Positions 17,589-26,569 are shown, counted from the stretch's first letter. The stretch: DNA of 64,000 nt from Bacteroidales bacterium (GCA_016928075.1 JAFGLJ010000002.1:34182-98181); one strand, 5' to 3'. The notes: a model not told the origin generated them from the sequence alone. Numbers and translations are program-made.

Positions 17589-17595
17589 AATACTC

Positions 17596-18753
17596 TCAGC
17601 GCTTTAATTTGATACTTATAACTTCCAGAATCCTTCCCCGGTCTTCATCTGTCATATTCGAACCTGAAGGCAGACACAGACCCTGATTAAAAAGCTCTGA
17701 GGACACTCCATTTACATATGAAGGGCAGGAAGAAAAAACAGGTTGCATATGCATCGGCTTCCACAGAGGCCTGGTCTCAATATTTTCTTTTTTACATTCG
17801 TCCTGTAGATCCCAGCAACTTATCCCTGCCTCTGAAGGATCAATCAGAATGGTTGTAAGCCAGCGATTTGAATAGAACTTATCTGAAGGTTCTTCCAAGA
17901 AGCTAATACCGGGGATACCCTTGAGATTTTGAAAGTAAAATTCATAATTATCTCTCCTTTGCTGCACCCTCATATTGATAGCTTCCATCTGGCCCCTTCC
18001 TATACCAGCGAGAACATTGCTCATCCGGTAATTATAACCCACCTGGCTATGCTGGTAATACGGAGCTTTGTCCCTGGCCTGAGTGGAAAGGAACCTGGCT
18101 TTTTCTATAAGTTCCTTATCATTTGATATTAATGCACCTCCACCAGATGTTGTTATTATTTTATTTCCATTGAAAGAAAGCACAGCCATTATTCCAATAG
18201 AACCAACGTGTTTATTCTCATACCTACTGCCCAGAGCTTCAGCTGCATCTTCAATAACAGGAATTTCGTATCTATCCGCAATTTCGATTATCTCATCCAT
18301 CTTAGCCGGCATCCCGTATAAATGAACCACAATAATAGCCTTAACCCTGTGTTCTACGCCCTTTGCCCTGCGCTCTTTCAGAGCAAGTTCTAAAAGACAT
18401 GGATCCATATTCCATGTCTCCGGCTCACTGTCAATGAGTACAGGAGTAGCTCCAAGGTATTTAATCGGATTTACAGTTGCTGAAAAAGTAAAGGAAGATG
18501 CGATAACCTCATCTCCCTGACAAACTCCAAGCATTACCAGTGCCAGGTGAATTGCAGCTGAACCAGAGCTGAGTGCCGCGGCATGTTCAACACCACAATA
18601 ACCGGCCAGTGTTTTTTCAAAAGCATTTACATTGGGACCCAGCGGCGCAATCCAGTTTTGCTTAAAGGCTTCATTTATATATTTCATTTCTCCTCCACTC
18701 ATGTGTGGACTCGATAAATAGATGCGCTTCTTCATGTTTTTCCCCTTTGTCAT
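17596..18753 (-). CDS. DegT/DnrJ/EryC1/StrS-family sugar aminotransferase
   Basis: A 385-residue PLP enzyme. The N-terminal IYLSSPHMSGGEMKYINEAF and SGSAAIHLAL, then VIEDAAEALGS, and the PLP-lysine in SFNGNKIITTSGGG are all present. It resembles EpsN/PglE-type enzymes that aminate UDP-4-keto-6-deoxy-HexNAc. Two starts are possible: ATG at 18753, overlapping the upstream stop by 4 nt, or ATG at 18735, which is preceded by AAAGGGG at ribosome-binding distance. The neighbouring PglC-type transferase (20538) and deacetylase fit bacillosamine-like sugar synthesis, and the CapD/WbpM-type dehydratase at 54848 could supply the keto sugar. Confidence 0.9.
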   Translation of the reverse strand: MTKGKNMKKRIYLSSPHMSGGEMKYINEAFKQNWIAPLGPNVNAFEKTLAGYCGVEHAAALSSGSAAIHLALVMLGVCQGDEVIASSFTFSATVNPIKYLGATPVLIDSEPETWNMDPCLLELALKERRAKGVEHRVKAIIVVHLYGMPAKMDEIIEIADRYEIPVIEDAAEALGSRYENKHVGSIGIMAVLSFNGNKIITTSGGGALISNDKELIEKARFLSTQARDKAPYYQHSQVGYNYRMSNVLAGIGRGQMEAINMRVQQRRDNYEFYFQNLKGIPGISFLEEPSDKFYSNRWLTTILIDPSEAGISCWDLQDECKKENIETRPLWKPMHMQPVFSSCPSYVNGVSSELFNQGLCLPSGSNMTDEDRGRILEVISIKLKR

Positions 18754-19754
18754 CCAAATATTGTATTTAGAAACGGTGTAAACCCATTAATATATAGATC
18801 AACAAATGTAATTCCGCGAGTGTCGTCGACTGAAATGCGAGGTAATGAATACATATTATCGGTATGATATTTAAAGATATTCCCGTCTTTTGCAGTAAAT
18901 GCCATTTTCAAATTACAGCCTCTGGTAATATTAAACTCCCTGACACTTGCTGCACTCGAAGATCCGATCGGGTATGCCAGGTACAATACAGGTTTTTTTA
19001 TTTTTTTCTCTATTATTTCTATTGATTCATTAATCTCCTTAATCACTGTATCTTCAGACAGCTTGCTTAATGCCAGGTGATTAACCGTATGAGCACCAAT
19101 AGTTACCAGGGGATGATTGCTCAACTCTATTACCTGGTCCCATGACATAGCCAGCTTCGCGGTAAGATCGAAAAGATCATCCTGCACCATGTTAAAAATA
19201 GTCTGAAGCCTTTTTATCAGATTTTTCTCATCACTCTCCAGTATATATCGCCGTATGCTCCAGAAAGCATTATTCTTTTCTTCCATAGTGCCTGTCTTAT
19301 AAGAATAAGTATTGTCACCATCCTTAAACTGTATTAAATTACTTTCCATTACCAGATTCTCTAAAAGGTACCACCACAGGACTACTGTATGATCCGGGAA
19401 CCCTGTAGTAAGGAATAAAGTAAAAGGAACGCTGTACTTCTCAAAGACAGGTAATGCATGTGTCAGATTATCAATATATCCATCGTCAAAGGTAAACGCT
19501 ACAAATCTTTTCACCTTGCTCTTGGCAGTTATCCGGTTATAACACTCATCAAGTGAGACTATATCTATATTATTTGAAATAAAATATTTCACAATATCTT
19601 CAAGAGAACCCTGTGTTACATGGAGGTTTTTGTTGAAAACATAGTCGTTTTCGTTATATATCCGATGAAATACAAGGACATGACCAATTCCTGCATAGAA
19701 AGGCTTAAATATTTTATGCAATTTAGTAGATCTTATTATATCATACTTATTCAT
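18750..19754 (-). CDS. Polysaccharide deacetylase-like protein (NodB homology)
   Basis: About 334 residues from the ATG at 19754; a TTG four codons earlier (19766) is an alternative. NodB motif 1 is VAFTFDDGYIDN (Asp-Asp), motif 2 is TIGAHTVNHLAL (His-x3-His), and LYLAYPIGSSS looks like motif 3. These residues bind the metal and act in N- or O-deacetylation of glycans. No signal peptide is seen, so it probably acts on a cytoplasmic or lipid-linked substrate, as other EPS-locus members do. It overlaps the aminotransferase start by 4 nt (ATGA). Confidence 0.85.
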   Translation of the reverse strand: MNKYDIIRSTKLHKIFKPFYAGIGHVLVFHRIYNENDYVFNKNLHVTQGSLEDIVKYFISNNIDIVSLDECYNRITAKSKVKRFVAFTFDDGYIDNLTHALPVFEKYSVPFTLFLTTGFPDHTVVLWWYLLENLVMESNLIQFKDGDNTYSYKTGTMEEKNNAFWSIRRYILESDEKNLIKRLQTIFNMVQDDLFDLTAKLAMSWDQVIELSNHPLVTIGAHTVNHLALSKLSEDTVIKEINESIEIIEKKIKKPVLYLAYPIGSSSAASVREFNITRGCNLKMAFTAKDGNIFKYHTDNMYSLPRISVDDTRGITFVDLYINGFTPFLNTIFG

Positions 19755-19803
19755 CCTTGTTTTCAATCATAAAGAGAAGCCGGGGGTAAGCAATACCCTG
19801 TTC

Positions 19804-20439
19804 TTATAGCTTCCGCCTGTCAAAAACATAAAAATCACTAATTTTTAAATATTCCATCAACACTTCTTTTACTTGCTTCCTGCTTTTCCACCATTTCTCA
19901 GCATTAAAATCAGAATAGTAACTTGGGATGCTCACAACCTTGACAGGCATTCCTGTCTTAACAAACGCCGACTTAAAGATAAGTGATGCCCTCCGGGTAT
20001 GTTCAGCTGAAGAAACCAGGAGTATTGTATCAATCTCGGGTTTACCTGCTATGTATTCTCTTATTATTGTTGCCTCCATGTGTGTGCTTTTTGCTCCTCC
20101 GGGCAGTACAGTTATACTATCTGGATTAACACCAAGTGATACTGCGATATTACGCGTCTGACCGGTATTACTTATATTGGCAAACCTGTTTACCTCTTTG
20201 TATTCATCTCCCTCAAACTGCCTGGTTTCTACCATAATAATATTATTGCTGAATCCCTGGTGGTAAAGGTCTGATGCTTTTAACACCCGATCATAAACAC
20301 TCCCCATTAATATCACAATGGCATCTGCCCGAACCGGCTCATCTTCATTTACCAGCCACTGACCTGCTCTTCTGCAACTTACAATATATGCTATTATAAT
20401 AATTAATACTATAGAACAAAAGAAAATTCTTTGCCTCAT
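19804..20439 (-). CDS. YdcF/SanA-like DUF218 protein
   Basis: A 211-residue protein with one N-terminal membrane segment (about residues 4-22), then the DUF218 core: ADAIVILMGSVYDRVLKASDLY, a glycine- and Ser-rich loop LPGGAKSTHMEA, and LLVSSAEHTRRASLIF. Members are membrane-anchored proteins implicated in envelope integrity (SanA, ElyC) with no agreed biochemical role. Proteins of this family are common in Bacteroidota polysaccharide loci. It is spaced 98 nt from the upstream PglC-type gene. Confidence 0.8.
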   Translation of the reverse strand: MRQRIFFCSIVLIIIIAYIVSCRRAGQWLVNEDEPVRADAIVILMGSVYDRVLKASDLYHQGFSNNIIMVETRQFEGDEYKEVNRFANISNTGQTRNIAVSLGVNPDSITVLPGGAKSTHMEATIIREYIAGKPEIDTILLVSSAEHTRRASLIFKSAFVKTGMPVKVVSIPSYYSDFNAEKWWKSRKQVKEVLMEYLKISDFYVFDRRKL

Positions 20440-20483
20440 CTTTATATCGCTACTTCATGATATCAAAGAATTTTATCAACCAA

Positions 20484-20504
20484 TAACTTGTAACTCGTAA
20501 CTTG
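20484..20504 (+). repeat. Three 7-nt tandem repeats in spacer
   Basis: The spacer between the YdcF-like and PglC-like genes holds TAACTTG, TAACTCG, TAACTTG in direct succession, a heptad phrase of the same period as those at 7047, 32719 and 48174. Confidence 0.65.
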
Positions 20505-20537
20505 AGACCTTCCGTTCCACAAATTATAATTCATTTT

Positions 20538-21119
20538 TCATCTTACACCAAATACCGTTTTCACTATAATAATTATATCTCCAAAAAAAGTCCTGTTATG
20601 ATAATAGTCAAGGTTGATTCTTATCTTATCAGGCCATATGACCTCATCATTGTATTTTTGAGGGTCATTTACGGTAGTTAGGAGTTCCTCCTCATTTGCA
20701 TATTTCAATGTTGCCAGTCCGGTTATGCCCGGGCGCAGTTCAAGTATTTTCTTCTCTTCACCAACCAGTTTTTTCGAATATTCCGGCATATCAGGCCGCG
20801 GACCAACAAAGCTCATATCTCCTTTTAGAACATTCCATAGTTCGGGCAACTCATCAAGCTTGCATTTCCGTAATCTGGCTCCAACAGGAGTTATACGGCT
20901 TTCTCCCCTAACAGATATAGTGCTTCCTCCATGGTTGAGAGTCATTGTACGGAACTTGTATATTGTAAATGGCTTACCTTTTCTTCCTGTGCGTTTCTGT
21001 GCGAAAATTACAGGCCCCGGCATGCCAAGCTTAATGATTATAGCAGTGACTATAAAAACAGGACTCAATAAGAGCAAACCAATAAAAGAAGCAAAAATAT
21101 CAAACCCTCTTTTCAACAT
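20538..21119 (-). CDS. Short monotopic phosphoglycosyltransferase (PglC-like)
   Basis: A 193-residue enzyme, the minimal PglC-type fold: N-terminal re-entrant helix after KRGFDI (residues 3-33), GPVIFAQKRTGRKGKPF, and the catalytic Asp89-Glu90 in KLDELPELWNVLKGDM followed by SFVGPRPD. It transfers a phospho-sugar, often diNAcBac or a related UDP-sugar, to undecaprenyl phosphate. It is the second initiating transferase in the window and sits close to an EpsN-type aminotransferase, which fits a distinct first sugar. GNAT protein 21176-21823 lies immediately upstream. Confidence 0.93.
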   Translation of the reverse strand: MLKRGFDIFASFIGLLLLSPVFIVTAIIIKLGMPGPVIFAQKRTGRKGKPFTIYKFRTMTLNHGGSTISVRGESRITPVGARLRKCKLDELPELWNVLKGDMSFVGPRPDMPEYSKKLVGEEKKILELRPGITGLATLKYANEEELLTTVNDPQKYNDEVIWPDKIRINLDYYHNRTFFGDIIIIVKTVFGVR

Positions 21120-21175
21120 CCTGATACCTTAAGTTTATAATTCATCAATTCCTTCTTATTATTTATTCTGCTTCC

Positions 21176-21823
21176 TTAAAGCTCATTTTTCTGGTTCCCG
21201 TTATCAGGTGATTCTCCCGGTATTGAATTCCTGGCAAATCTTACAAACTCCACCAGGAGATAATCATTCTGAAGTTCCTTCAAAACTCTCATGGTTGGAT
21301 TTTTTGCATGAGCTTTCATTACAGATTTATTTTTCTTCGAAATAGTGGAAAGACATCGGAAACCCATTCGCCATGATGTTTCATACATTATATCATTCAT
21401 GACCAGTCCTATACCCATCCCACGGTATTGTTTATCAATCAGTCGGCCAACAAAGCATTTCCTGTTAATAAAGAACCGCAGGAAGAAATATCCTACCATT
21501 TTTTCTCCTTCGAAAACTCCCATCATAAGGAAAGAGCGATTTTTAAATTGTCTCTTGATGGATACCAGGTCAAAGCCATGGGGACTAAAATATTCAAGAT
21601 CAGAAATATCCTGGTTTTTTATCATTGTATGCAATGATTCAGTATCTGAAAGATCAAGTCTTCTGAATAAATATGAAGAACCGGATATCTCACTTAAAAC
21701 GCCGGAAATAACACTGTTTAATCTTGATTTAAAGAACAGGGAAAAGATGAATCCGTTGACCCATTCAATAATTCTCCATAGAAAGCCGAAATGGTGTTTA
21801 ATGAAAATCAGGATTCTCTCCAT
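21176..21823 (-). CDS. GNAT-family N-acyltransferase
   Basis: A 215-residue protein. After an N-terminal hydrophobic stretch (about residues 10-35), a GNAT domain shows the acetyl-CoA pyrophosphate loop in GRLIDKQYRGMGIGLVMNDIM (RGMGIG). It may N-acylate an amino sugar, for example the product of the aminotransferase at 17596, or an amino acid side group. Its ATG overlaps the stop of the upstream ATP-grasp gene by one nucleotide (TAATG), indicating tight coupling to that gene. Confidence 0.8.
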   Translation of the reverse strand: MERILIFIKHHFGFLWRIIEWVNGFIFSLFFKSRLNSVISGVLSEISGSSYLFRRLDLSDTESLHTMIKNQDISDLEYFSPHGFDLVSIKRQFKNRSFLMMGVFEGEKMVGYFFLRFFINRKCFVGRLIDKQYRGMGIGLVMNDIMYETSWRMGFRCLSTISKKNKSVMKAHAKNPTMRVLKELQNDYLLVEFVRFARNSIPGESPDNGNQKNEL

Positions 21824-22827
21824 TACAGATATTTTTCAAGCTCGTGTTTCAGTCCTTCCCTGGCAGGCAACTGCCAAAGCAGCTTACACCAGTTGTGATT
21901 ACCTTCGATCAGTTCGGGGCCCTCTTCAGTAATAGCTATATCCCAGCCAACCGACCTGTTTTCAGGCAGATAAATAGCAGCCTTTCTGGTTAAGGCGATT
22001 ACCTCATCCCAGAAAGGGATATTGAAGCCGCTTATTGCTTTTCCTGTTACAGGATGGGCAATCATATCTTCCTTCGTGATATCACTGTAAACACCCGGAC
22101 CTTTAACAATTCCTGTTTCCATCTCTATAAAGGCTGCCAGGTTTCCTGCTGCCATATTATCTACAGGAGAGTTAACTGATATCCGGAGTCGTGCACCCAA
22201 AAAATCAACATTCCCTTCATTCAATTGTGTTAAGACACGTACTGTATTCAGTCCTGAAGGTGATAATGCCATCATTGCCTGATGCTGCTGCACATACTCC
22301 TCTGCAAGATCATATTTCTTGCTTAGCATATAGTTAATCAGTGATTCAGGAGAATAATCTTTACATAAGATGACCTCCACTTCTGCACCCACCTGTCCAT
22401 GTGATCCTTTTAATACCAGCTTCCCGGTTTTATTTGCCAGGAGTTCAGAACAACAATCCCGGTCTGATTTAAGTGTCTGTATATCAGCATAACCTCTTTT
22501 AATAAATAGCCTGAAGTATTTTAAAAACTCTATTTTATCCTCAAGGTATATCCTTGCAACTCGTGGATTCATTTTGAGCTGGTATTCATATAAATATCCG
22601 GTACCTGCCCACTTTTTACGCTCGTCTTTATCCTTTTCAAAAAAACGGAACTGGAAGTATTCAAGAATTGAAATATTATAAACGAATATTGAGGTCAACA
22701 GATCAGACAAAAGAGATATTTTCGTTTTATCGCTTTTATTTAAAGCATAATTAAAAAAAAGACTAAACTTTTCTTTATCAAGCTTTCTAATATAATAGAT
22801 GAAGTATAATAATCGTGACAATCTCAT
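21823..22827 (-). CDS. Sugar-transfer-associated ATP-grasp protein (copy 2)
   Basis: A 334-residue protein. The ATP-grasp core is visible as KLVLKGSHGQVGAEVEVI (ATP-binding Lys and glycine loop), LAEEYVQQH, NTVRVLTQL, and GWDIAITEEGPELIEGNHNW with the metal-binding Glu and Asn. This matches the family called sugar-transfer-associated ATP-grasp. Such enzymes ligate a carboxylate to an amine via acyl phosphate. The preceding gene (22903-23985) is a divergent second member, and a GNAT gene follows with 1-nt overlap. Likely attaches an amino acid or similar to a sugar; unproven. Confidence 0.85.
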   Translation of the reverse strand: MRLSRLLYFIYYIRKLDKEKFSLFFNYALNKSDKTKISLLSDLLTSIFVYNISILEYFQFRFFEKDKDERKKWAGTGYLYEYQLKMNPRVARIYLEDKIEFLKYFRLFIKRGYADIQTLKSDRDCCSELLANKTGKLVLKGSHGQVGAEVEVILCKDYSPESLINYMLSKKYDLAEEYVQQHQAMMALSPSGLNTVRVLTQLNEGNVDFLGARLRISVNSPVDNMAAGNLAAFIEMETGIVKGPGVYSDITKEDMIAHPVTGKAISGFNIPFWDEVIALTRKAAIYLPENRSVGWDIAITEEGPELIEGNHNWCKLLWQLPAREGLKHELEKYL

Positions 22828-22902
22828 TATTCTTCAGCAATTATTATCTGAAAATCCAGGTTCTGTACTTTTAATATTACATTTTCTAATGTACATGTTG
22901 GT

Positions 22903-23985
22903 TTAATTTTCATTTTCCCCTGGAAAGATTTCGATGTGTTCCTTCCACAAAGGACCAAATAAAGCTTCGAACGGCCAGAAACCCGGACATATGGCATTCC
23001 ATTCAACAAGTTTGGGATCACCTGTTTCATCAATACATACATCCCAGCCAATCAATCGTAAATAGGGGTATTTCTTATGTGCCTTTTTACATTCATCCAG
23101 CATTTTACCAAACATTGGAAGGTTTATGTCAGAAAACAAGAATCCTGTATTCTTATGTCTTACTCCTCCCTTATAGCACCACATGTCACCATAATAAGAC
23201 GTCTCGGATGGCTTACCTGAAGAGTCAAAATACAGGTATTCACCTCCTATTGAGAGATTATCCAGTCGTGATCCATCCACTCCGAATCTCAATATAACAA
23301 ATATCAGATCAACTTCACCATTGTCCTTAAGATAAGTAGTCACCCTGAAGCTATTGAGACTCTGAGGGTGTAAGTCGTTGAGGACTTTATATTGTCTTAC
23401 ATATGGCTGAATCACATAATTAATATTTTTACTTAGCTTTTCAGGCTCAAACTCAGAAGAGTGAATAATTTGAATCTGCTTACCTTTCATCCCGAATTCT
23501 TCCTTCACTACTATGGTATCATCAAACTCAGCTAAGATATTAGTTAGTTCACTTATATTAATTGTTTCAAGATCTGCATTATAGAATATTCCTGAAACGT
23601 AAACAAACAGCGGCTTTATGGCAAACTCTCCAAAAAGACGGTAATCATAAGTTTTGGCATCACTTAAATAGCGGTAGTTTTTAGGATTCATTTTCGGCAA
23701 TAACACATACCGGTAATAATCGTATGGCAGCCACCCTTCAACAAATTCCCTCCTCATTTCCGTATAAAGTGCCAGGTATGGCCAGTAGCTTTTTGTACCA
23801 AATTTTTGTCGCGCATATTGTTTTATACGCTTTTTCAGCTTCCTGTCAATAACCGCGGTGCCATAGTATTTAATAATACACCTTCTTCTTTTGTGAGCCC
23901 GTATCCTTGAATAAACAAATGAATATTTTACAATAAGATTCCTTATCGATTCTTCAAATCGAAAATACCTGTCTTCGAAATTCAT
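22903..23985 (-). CDS. Sugar-transfer-associated ATP-grasp protein (copy 1)
   Basis: A 360-residue protein with a basic N-terminus (KRRRCIIKYYGTAVIDRKLK) and an ATP-grasp core: TIVVKEEFGMKGKQIQII, VIQPYVRQ, NSFRVTTYL, and LIGWDVCIDETGDPKLVEWN ending in the metal-binding Glu-x-Asn. Identity with the next gene is low but the motifs align in order. It is separated from that gene by 75 nt and follows three PP-loop genes, suggesting one functional group of ATP-dependent ligases. Confidence 0.85.
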   Translation of the reverse strand: MNFEDRYFRFEESIRNLIVKYSFVYSRIRAHKRRRCIIKYYGTAVIDRKLKKRIKQYARQKFGTKSYWPYLALYTEMRREFVEGWLPYDYYRYVLLPKMNPKNYRYLSDAKTYDYRLFGEFAIKPLFVYVSGIFYNADLETINISELTNILAEFDDTIVVKEEFGMKGKQIQIIHSSEFEPEKLSKNINYVIQPYVRQYKVLNDLHPQSLNSFRVTTYLKDNGEVDLIFVILRFGVDGSRLDNLSIGGEYLYFDSSGKPSETSYYGDMWCYKGGVRHKNTGFLFSDINLPMFGKMLDECKKAHKKYPYLRLIGWDVCIDETGDPKLVEWNAICPGFWPFEALFGPLWKEHIEIFPGENEN

Positions 23986-24009
23986 TACGGCTATTTTTAA
24001 GTTGATTAA

Positions 24010-24822
24010 TTAATTTCTTTTATCGGAGAGTTCACTTTTCCTCCAGTGCATGTTGAATACTTTTTTCAACCTTATATCCAGGTATCTACCAATAGCATTT
24101 GCCTTAAATACCTTATAAAGTATTCTTGAACCTGGTGGCAGGCGATAGCCCATTTTTGCTTTCACTACTCCTGAACAGGGGCTGCATAAGCCACATGGTT
24201 TACCCATAAGAGGATAGGCACAGAACCAGGTCATTGGAATTACCTTTTCATATCCAATCTCTTTATACAAATCTATAGCCTGCAGTTTGGTCATTCTGAA
24301 TTGGGGTAGCCCGAAATGGTAATTTCCAAAAATATTTACAAAATCTTCTGAACTCCGATTATGATCTACTTCACAGTATTCAATTCTTTGACCCCCCGAA
24401 AGGATTAATGCAGATTCGTTTATAGTGCCGTGTTTTTCAAAGCATTTATCAACCCTGCCCGTTGGATCTGATTCAAATCCTACTTCAAGAATTAAATTAT
24501 ACTGCTTTGCAAACCTGGCAAGGAAATCATACTGGTAACCTATTCCAAATTCTTTATTAAGCTCGTCAAAGGAATCTGTTATTTTCTTATCCTGTTTGAC
24601 ATCTGAATAGTGAATTATAATCAATGGTAACAGCCTGCATTTCACTTCCTTGTTGGAATTTATAAATTCGGTAATTTTAGCTATTGCCTTTAATTCATTG
24701 GGTTCAGACCTCTTCTTTAAACTTATATAGTAAGGTTGTATTCCTACTTCAAGTAAAGATAACTGGCAAACCCTGAAGGTGGAATCAAATCCACCTGTCC
24801 ATAAAACATTTATCTGCTCCAA
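24010..24822 (-). CDS. QueC-like PP-loop ATPase (paralogue 3 of 3)
   Basis: A 270-residue protein starting at a TTG codon (no in-frame ATG nearby). The PP-loop is WTGGFDSTFRV, residues 8-18, a variant of SGGxDS that binds ATP pyrophosphate. Near the C-terminus, FCAYPLMGKPCGLCSPC gives four cysteines spaced Cys-x8-Cys-x2-Cys-x2-Cys, the zinc site pattern of QueC. QueC turns a carboxylate into amide and nitrile using ATP and ammonia. Here the setting is polysaccharide synthesis, so a carboxylate-modifying role on a sugar or linked acid is inferred. It is closest to the neighbour at 24906. Confidence 0.82.
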   Translation of the reverse strand: MEQINVLWTGGFDSTFRVCQLSLLEVGIQPYYISLKKRSEPNELKAIAKITEFINSNKEVKCRLLPLIIIHYSDVKQDKKITDSFDELNKEFGIGYQYDFLARFAKQYNLILEVGFESDPTGRVDKCFEKHGTINESALILSGGQRIEYCEVDHNRSSEDFVNIFGNYHFGLPQFRMTKLQAIDLYKEIGYEKVIPMTWFCAYPLMGKPCGLCSPCSGVVKAKMGYRLPPGSRILYKVFKANAIGRYLDIRLKKVFNMHWRKSELSDKRN

Positions 24823-24905
24823 GATATATTGAAAAATTTCAGATTAATTATTAATATAATACTATGAAAGTCCGATAACCTAGAGGAACCAGTGAATCCA
24901 ACGGG

Positions 24906-25721
24906 CTATTTAAAAACATACTTTTCAGGATCTGTATCACGAAAGCGTTTATTGTATATAGCTTTCAGCTTTTCATTAATTGACTTTCCAAAAGTATTAT
25001 CTTTAAATATTTTATATATTATCCTTGACCTAATTGGTAATCTAAATGCCATACCTTCTTTGATAACCTGCTCACAGGGAGTGCACAACCCACATGGTTT
25101 CCCCATCAGTGGGTGGGCACAAAACCATGTCATATTGATTACTTTTTCAAATCCGAGCTCTCTATAAGCTTTCACAGTATCATGCTTATTCATATCATAC
25201 AGGGGTATTCCGTAACGAAACTCTCCAAATAAATTCATAAAATCTTCCGGACACTCATCAGGAACCAAGACGTAATACTCAATATTTTCACTTTCAGAAA
25301 CGGATATTGTTTCTTTTTTAACCTTCGCATATTTTTCAAAAACTTCCATTTCACCGCTTGACGGATTAATCTCGCATCCTATTTCTGGCATAATATTATA
25401 CTGCCTCGCAAACCTCGAAAGAAAATCATACTGATAACCAATTTTGTATTTTTTACGTAAAGCATTAAATGAACCTGTAACCTGACTATCAGGTAAGATC
25501 TCATCATACTTAACGATAATTAATGGCAGTAAATTACACCTGGTTTCTTTGCGAGAATTAATAAAATCAGTGATTTTATTTATGGCTCTTATTTCATATG
25601 ATTCGGACTTTCTTCTTAAACTAACATAGAATGGTTGAATTTCTACATTCAGTAAAGATAACTGACAAACTCTGAAAGTTGAATCAAATCCACCTGTCCA
25701 TAAAACATTTATTTTTCCCAT
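24906..25721 (-). CDS. QueC-like PP-loop ATPase (paralogue 2 of 3)
   Basis: A 271-residue protein, clearly a tandem duplicate of the 24010 gene: same INVLWTGGFDSTFRVCQLSLL start, same YQYDFLSRFARQYN middle, and FCAHPLMGKPCGLCTPC with identical cysteine spacing (Cys-x8-Cys-x2-Cys-x2-Cys). It has an ATG start. Differences are concentrated in residues 130-190, where substrate would be recognised. The 83-nt spacer to the next copy has no obvious promoter. Confidence 0.82.
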   Translation of the reverse strand: MGKINVLWTGGFDSTFRVCQLSLLNVEIQPFYVSLRRKSESYEIRAINKITDFINSRKETRCNLLPLIIVKYDEILPDSQVTGSFNALRKKYKIGYQYDFLSRFARQYNIMPEIGCEINPSSGEMEVFEKYAKVKKETISVSESENIEYYVLVPDECPEDFMNLFGEFRYGIPLYDMNKHDTVKAYRELGFEKVINMTWFCAHPLMGKPCGLCTPCEQVIKEGMAFRLPIRSRIIYKIFKDNTFGKSINEKLKAIYNKRFRDTDPEKYVFK

Positions 25722-25828
25722 GATGTAATACTATATCCTTAAGTATTTACAAATAATTAAGGGATATAAAGATATTATACGTTACACTTTATATGTCAAA
25801 CCATGCAATATAATTACAATAAATTAAA

Positions 25829-26569
25829 CTAAAACCTGTCTTCAAATTTCCTTTTAACCAATTTGAGTAACTTGCTATTATTGTGTTTTAAATAATTCTT
25901 ACGCCAGTAATTCCTTACCGGGATCTGGAGGTTTGCTTTGATACGTGCAATCAATGGTAGCCTGAATCCCATTCCCGATGCAACTGCATCAGTACATGGG
26001 CCGCAGGTACCACAGGGCTTAATCTTGATTCTTGGCCTGCGACAGAATGAAGTCATATAAAGTAATTCTTCCCACTTATTCATTTTTGCTATCTTGAGCA
26101 TATCTTTTTTTGTGAGTCCCACAATAGGGTACTCAAAGTTTCTGAACGCTTCAGAGTTTTTAAAATGATTAAAAAAAGCCTTCTCACCTGAAATGCTGGT
26201 CAGCGCTACTTCAATTTTATCTGGGATAAATTCCCTGCAATAATTTGACATTATTTGATACTGCTCGGCCACCTTACCTAATTTTTGTAAGTCATTGATC
26301 TTTTCGTCAATATCTTCATGTCTGGGAATCAGGTCCTCGTTGATATATATTGTGGGCAGGAATCTTGACCTGACATCCGGATATCTTCTGACAATAGCTC
26401 TTCTGATCCTAATCATAGTTGCGATTTCAATGCCTGTTGAGTCCTCATGCCTTACTATATAGTGAGGTTGAACTTGACTCGGGGTAGTTGTAAGCAATTG
26501 AATTAACCTGAAAGTTGAATCGAAACCTCCTGTCCAGAAAACATTTACCTTTTCTTTAGCTTCTTGCAT
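25829..26569 (-). CDS. QueC-like PP-loop ATPase (paralogue 1 of 3, divergent)
   Basis: A 246-residue protein with VNVFWTGGFDSTFRLIQLL at residues 8-26 and a cysteine cluster FCRRPRIKIKPCGTCGPC, here Cys-x9-Cys-x2-Cys-x2-Cys. It is more divergent than the two copies downstream and shorter in the middle, so it probably represents the oldest split of the triplet. It lies between a deacetylase gene upstream and its paralogues downstream, all on the same strand. Confidence 0.8.
   Translation of the reverse strand: MQEAKEKVNVFWTGGFDSTFRLIQLLTTTPSQVQPHYIVRHEDSTGIEIATMIRIRRAIVRRYPDVRSRFLPTIYINEDLIPRHEDIDEKINDLQKLGKVAEQYQIMSNYCREFIPDKIEVALTSISGEKAFFNHFKNSEAFRNFEYPIVGLTKKDMLKIAKMNKWEELLYMTSFCRRPRIKIKPCGTCGPCTDAVASGMGFRLPLIARIKANLQIPVRNYWRKNYLKHNNSKLLKLVKRKFEDRF

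Noticed and set aside
24010..26569. Queuosine (preQ0) biosynthesis function for the PP-loop genes
   Set aside because: No QueD, QueE, QueF or FolE is nearby, there are three copies, and they lie between glycan-modifying genes. The cysteine pattern is shared but the pathway is not.
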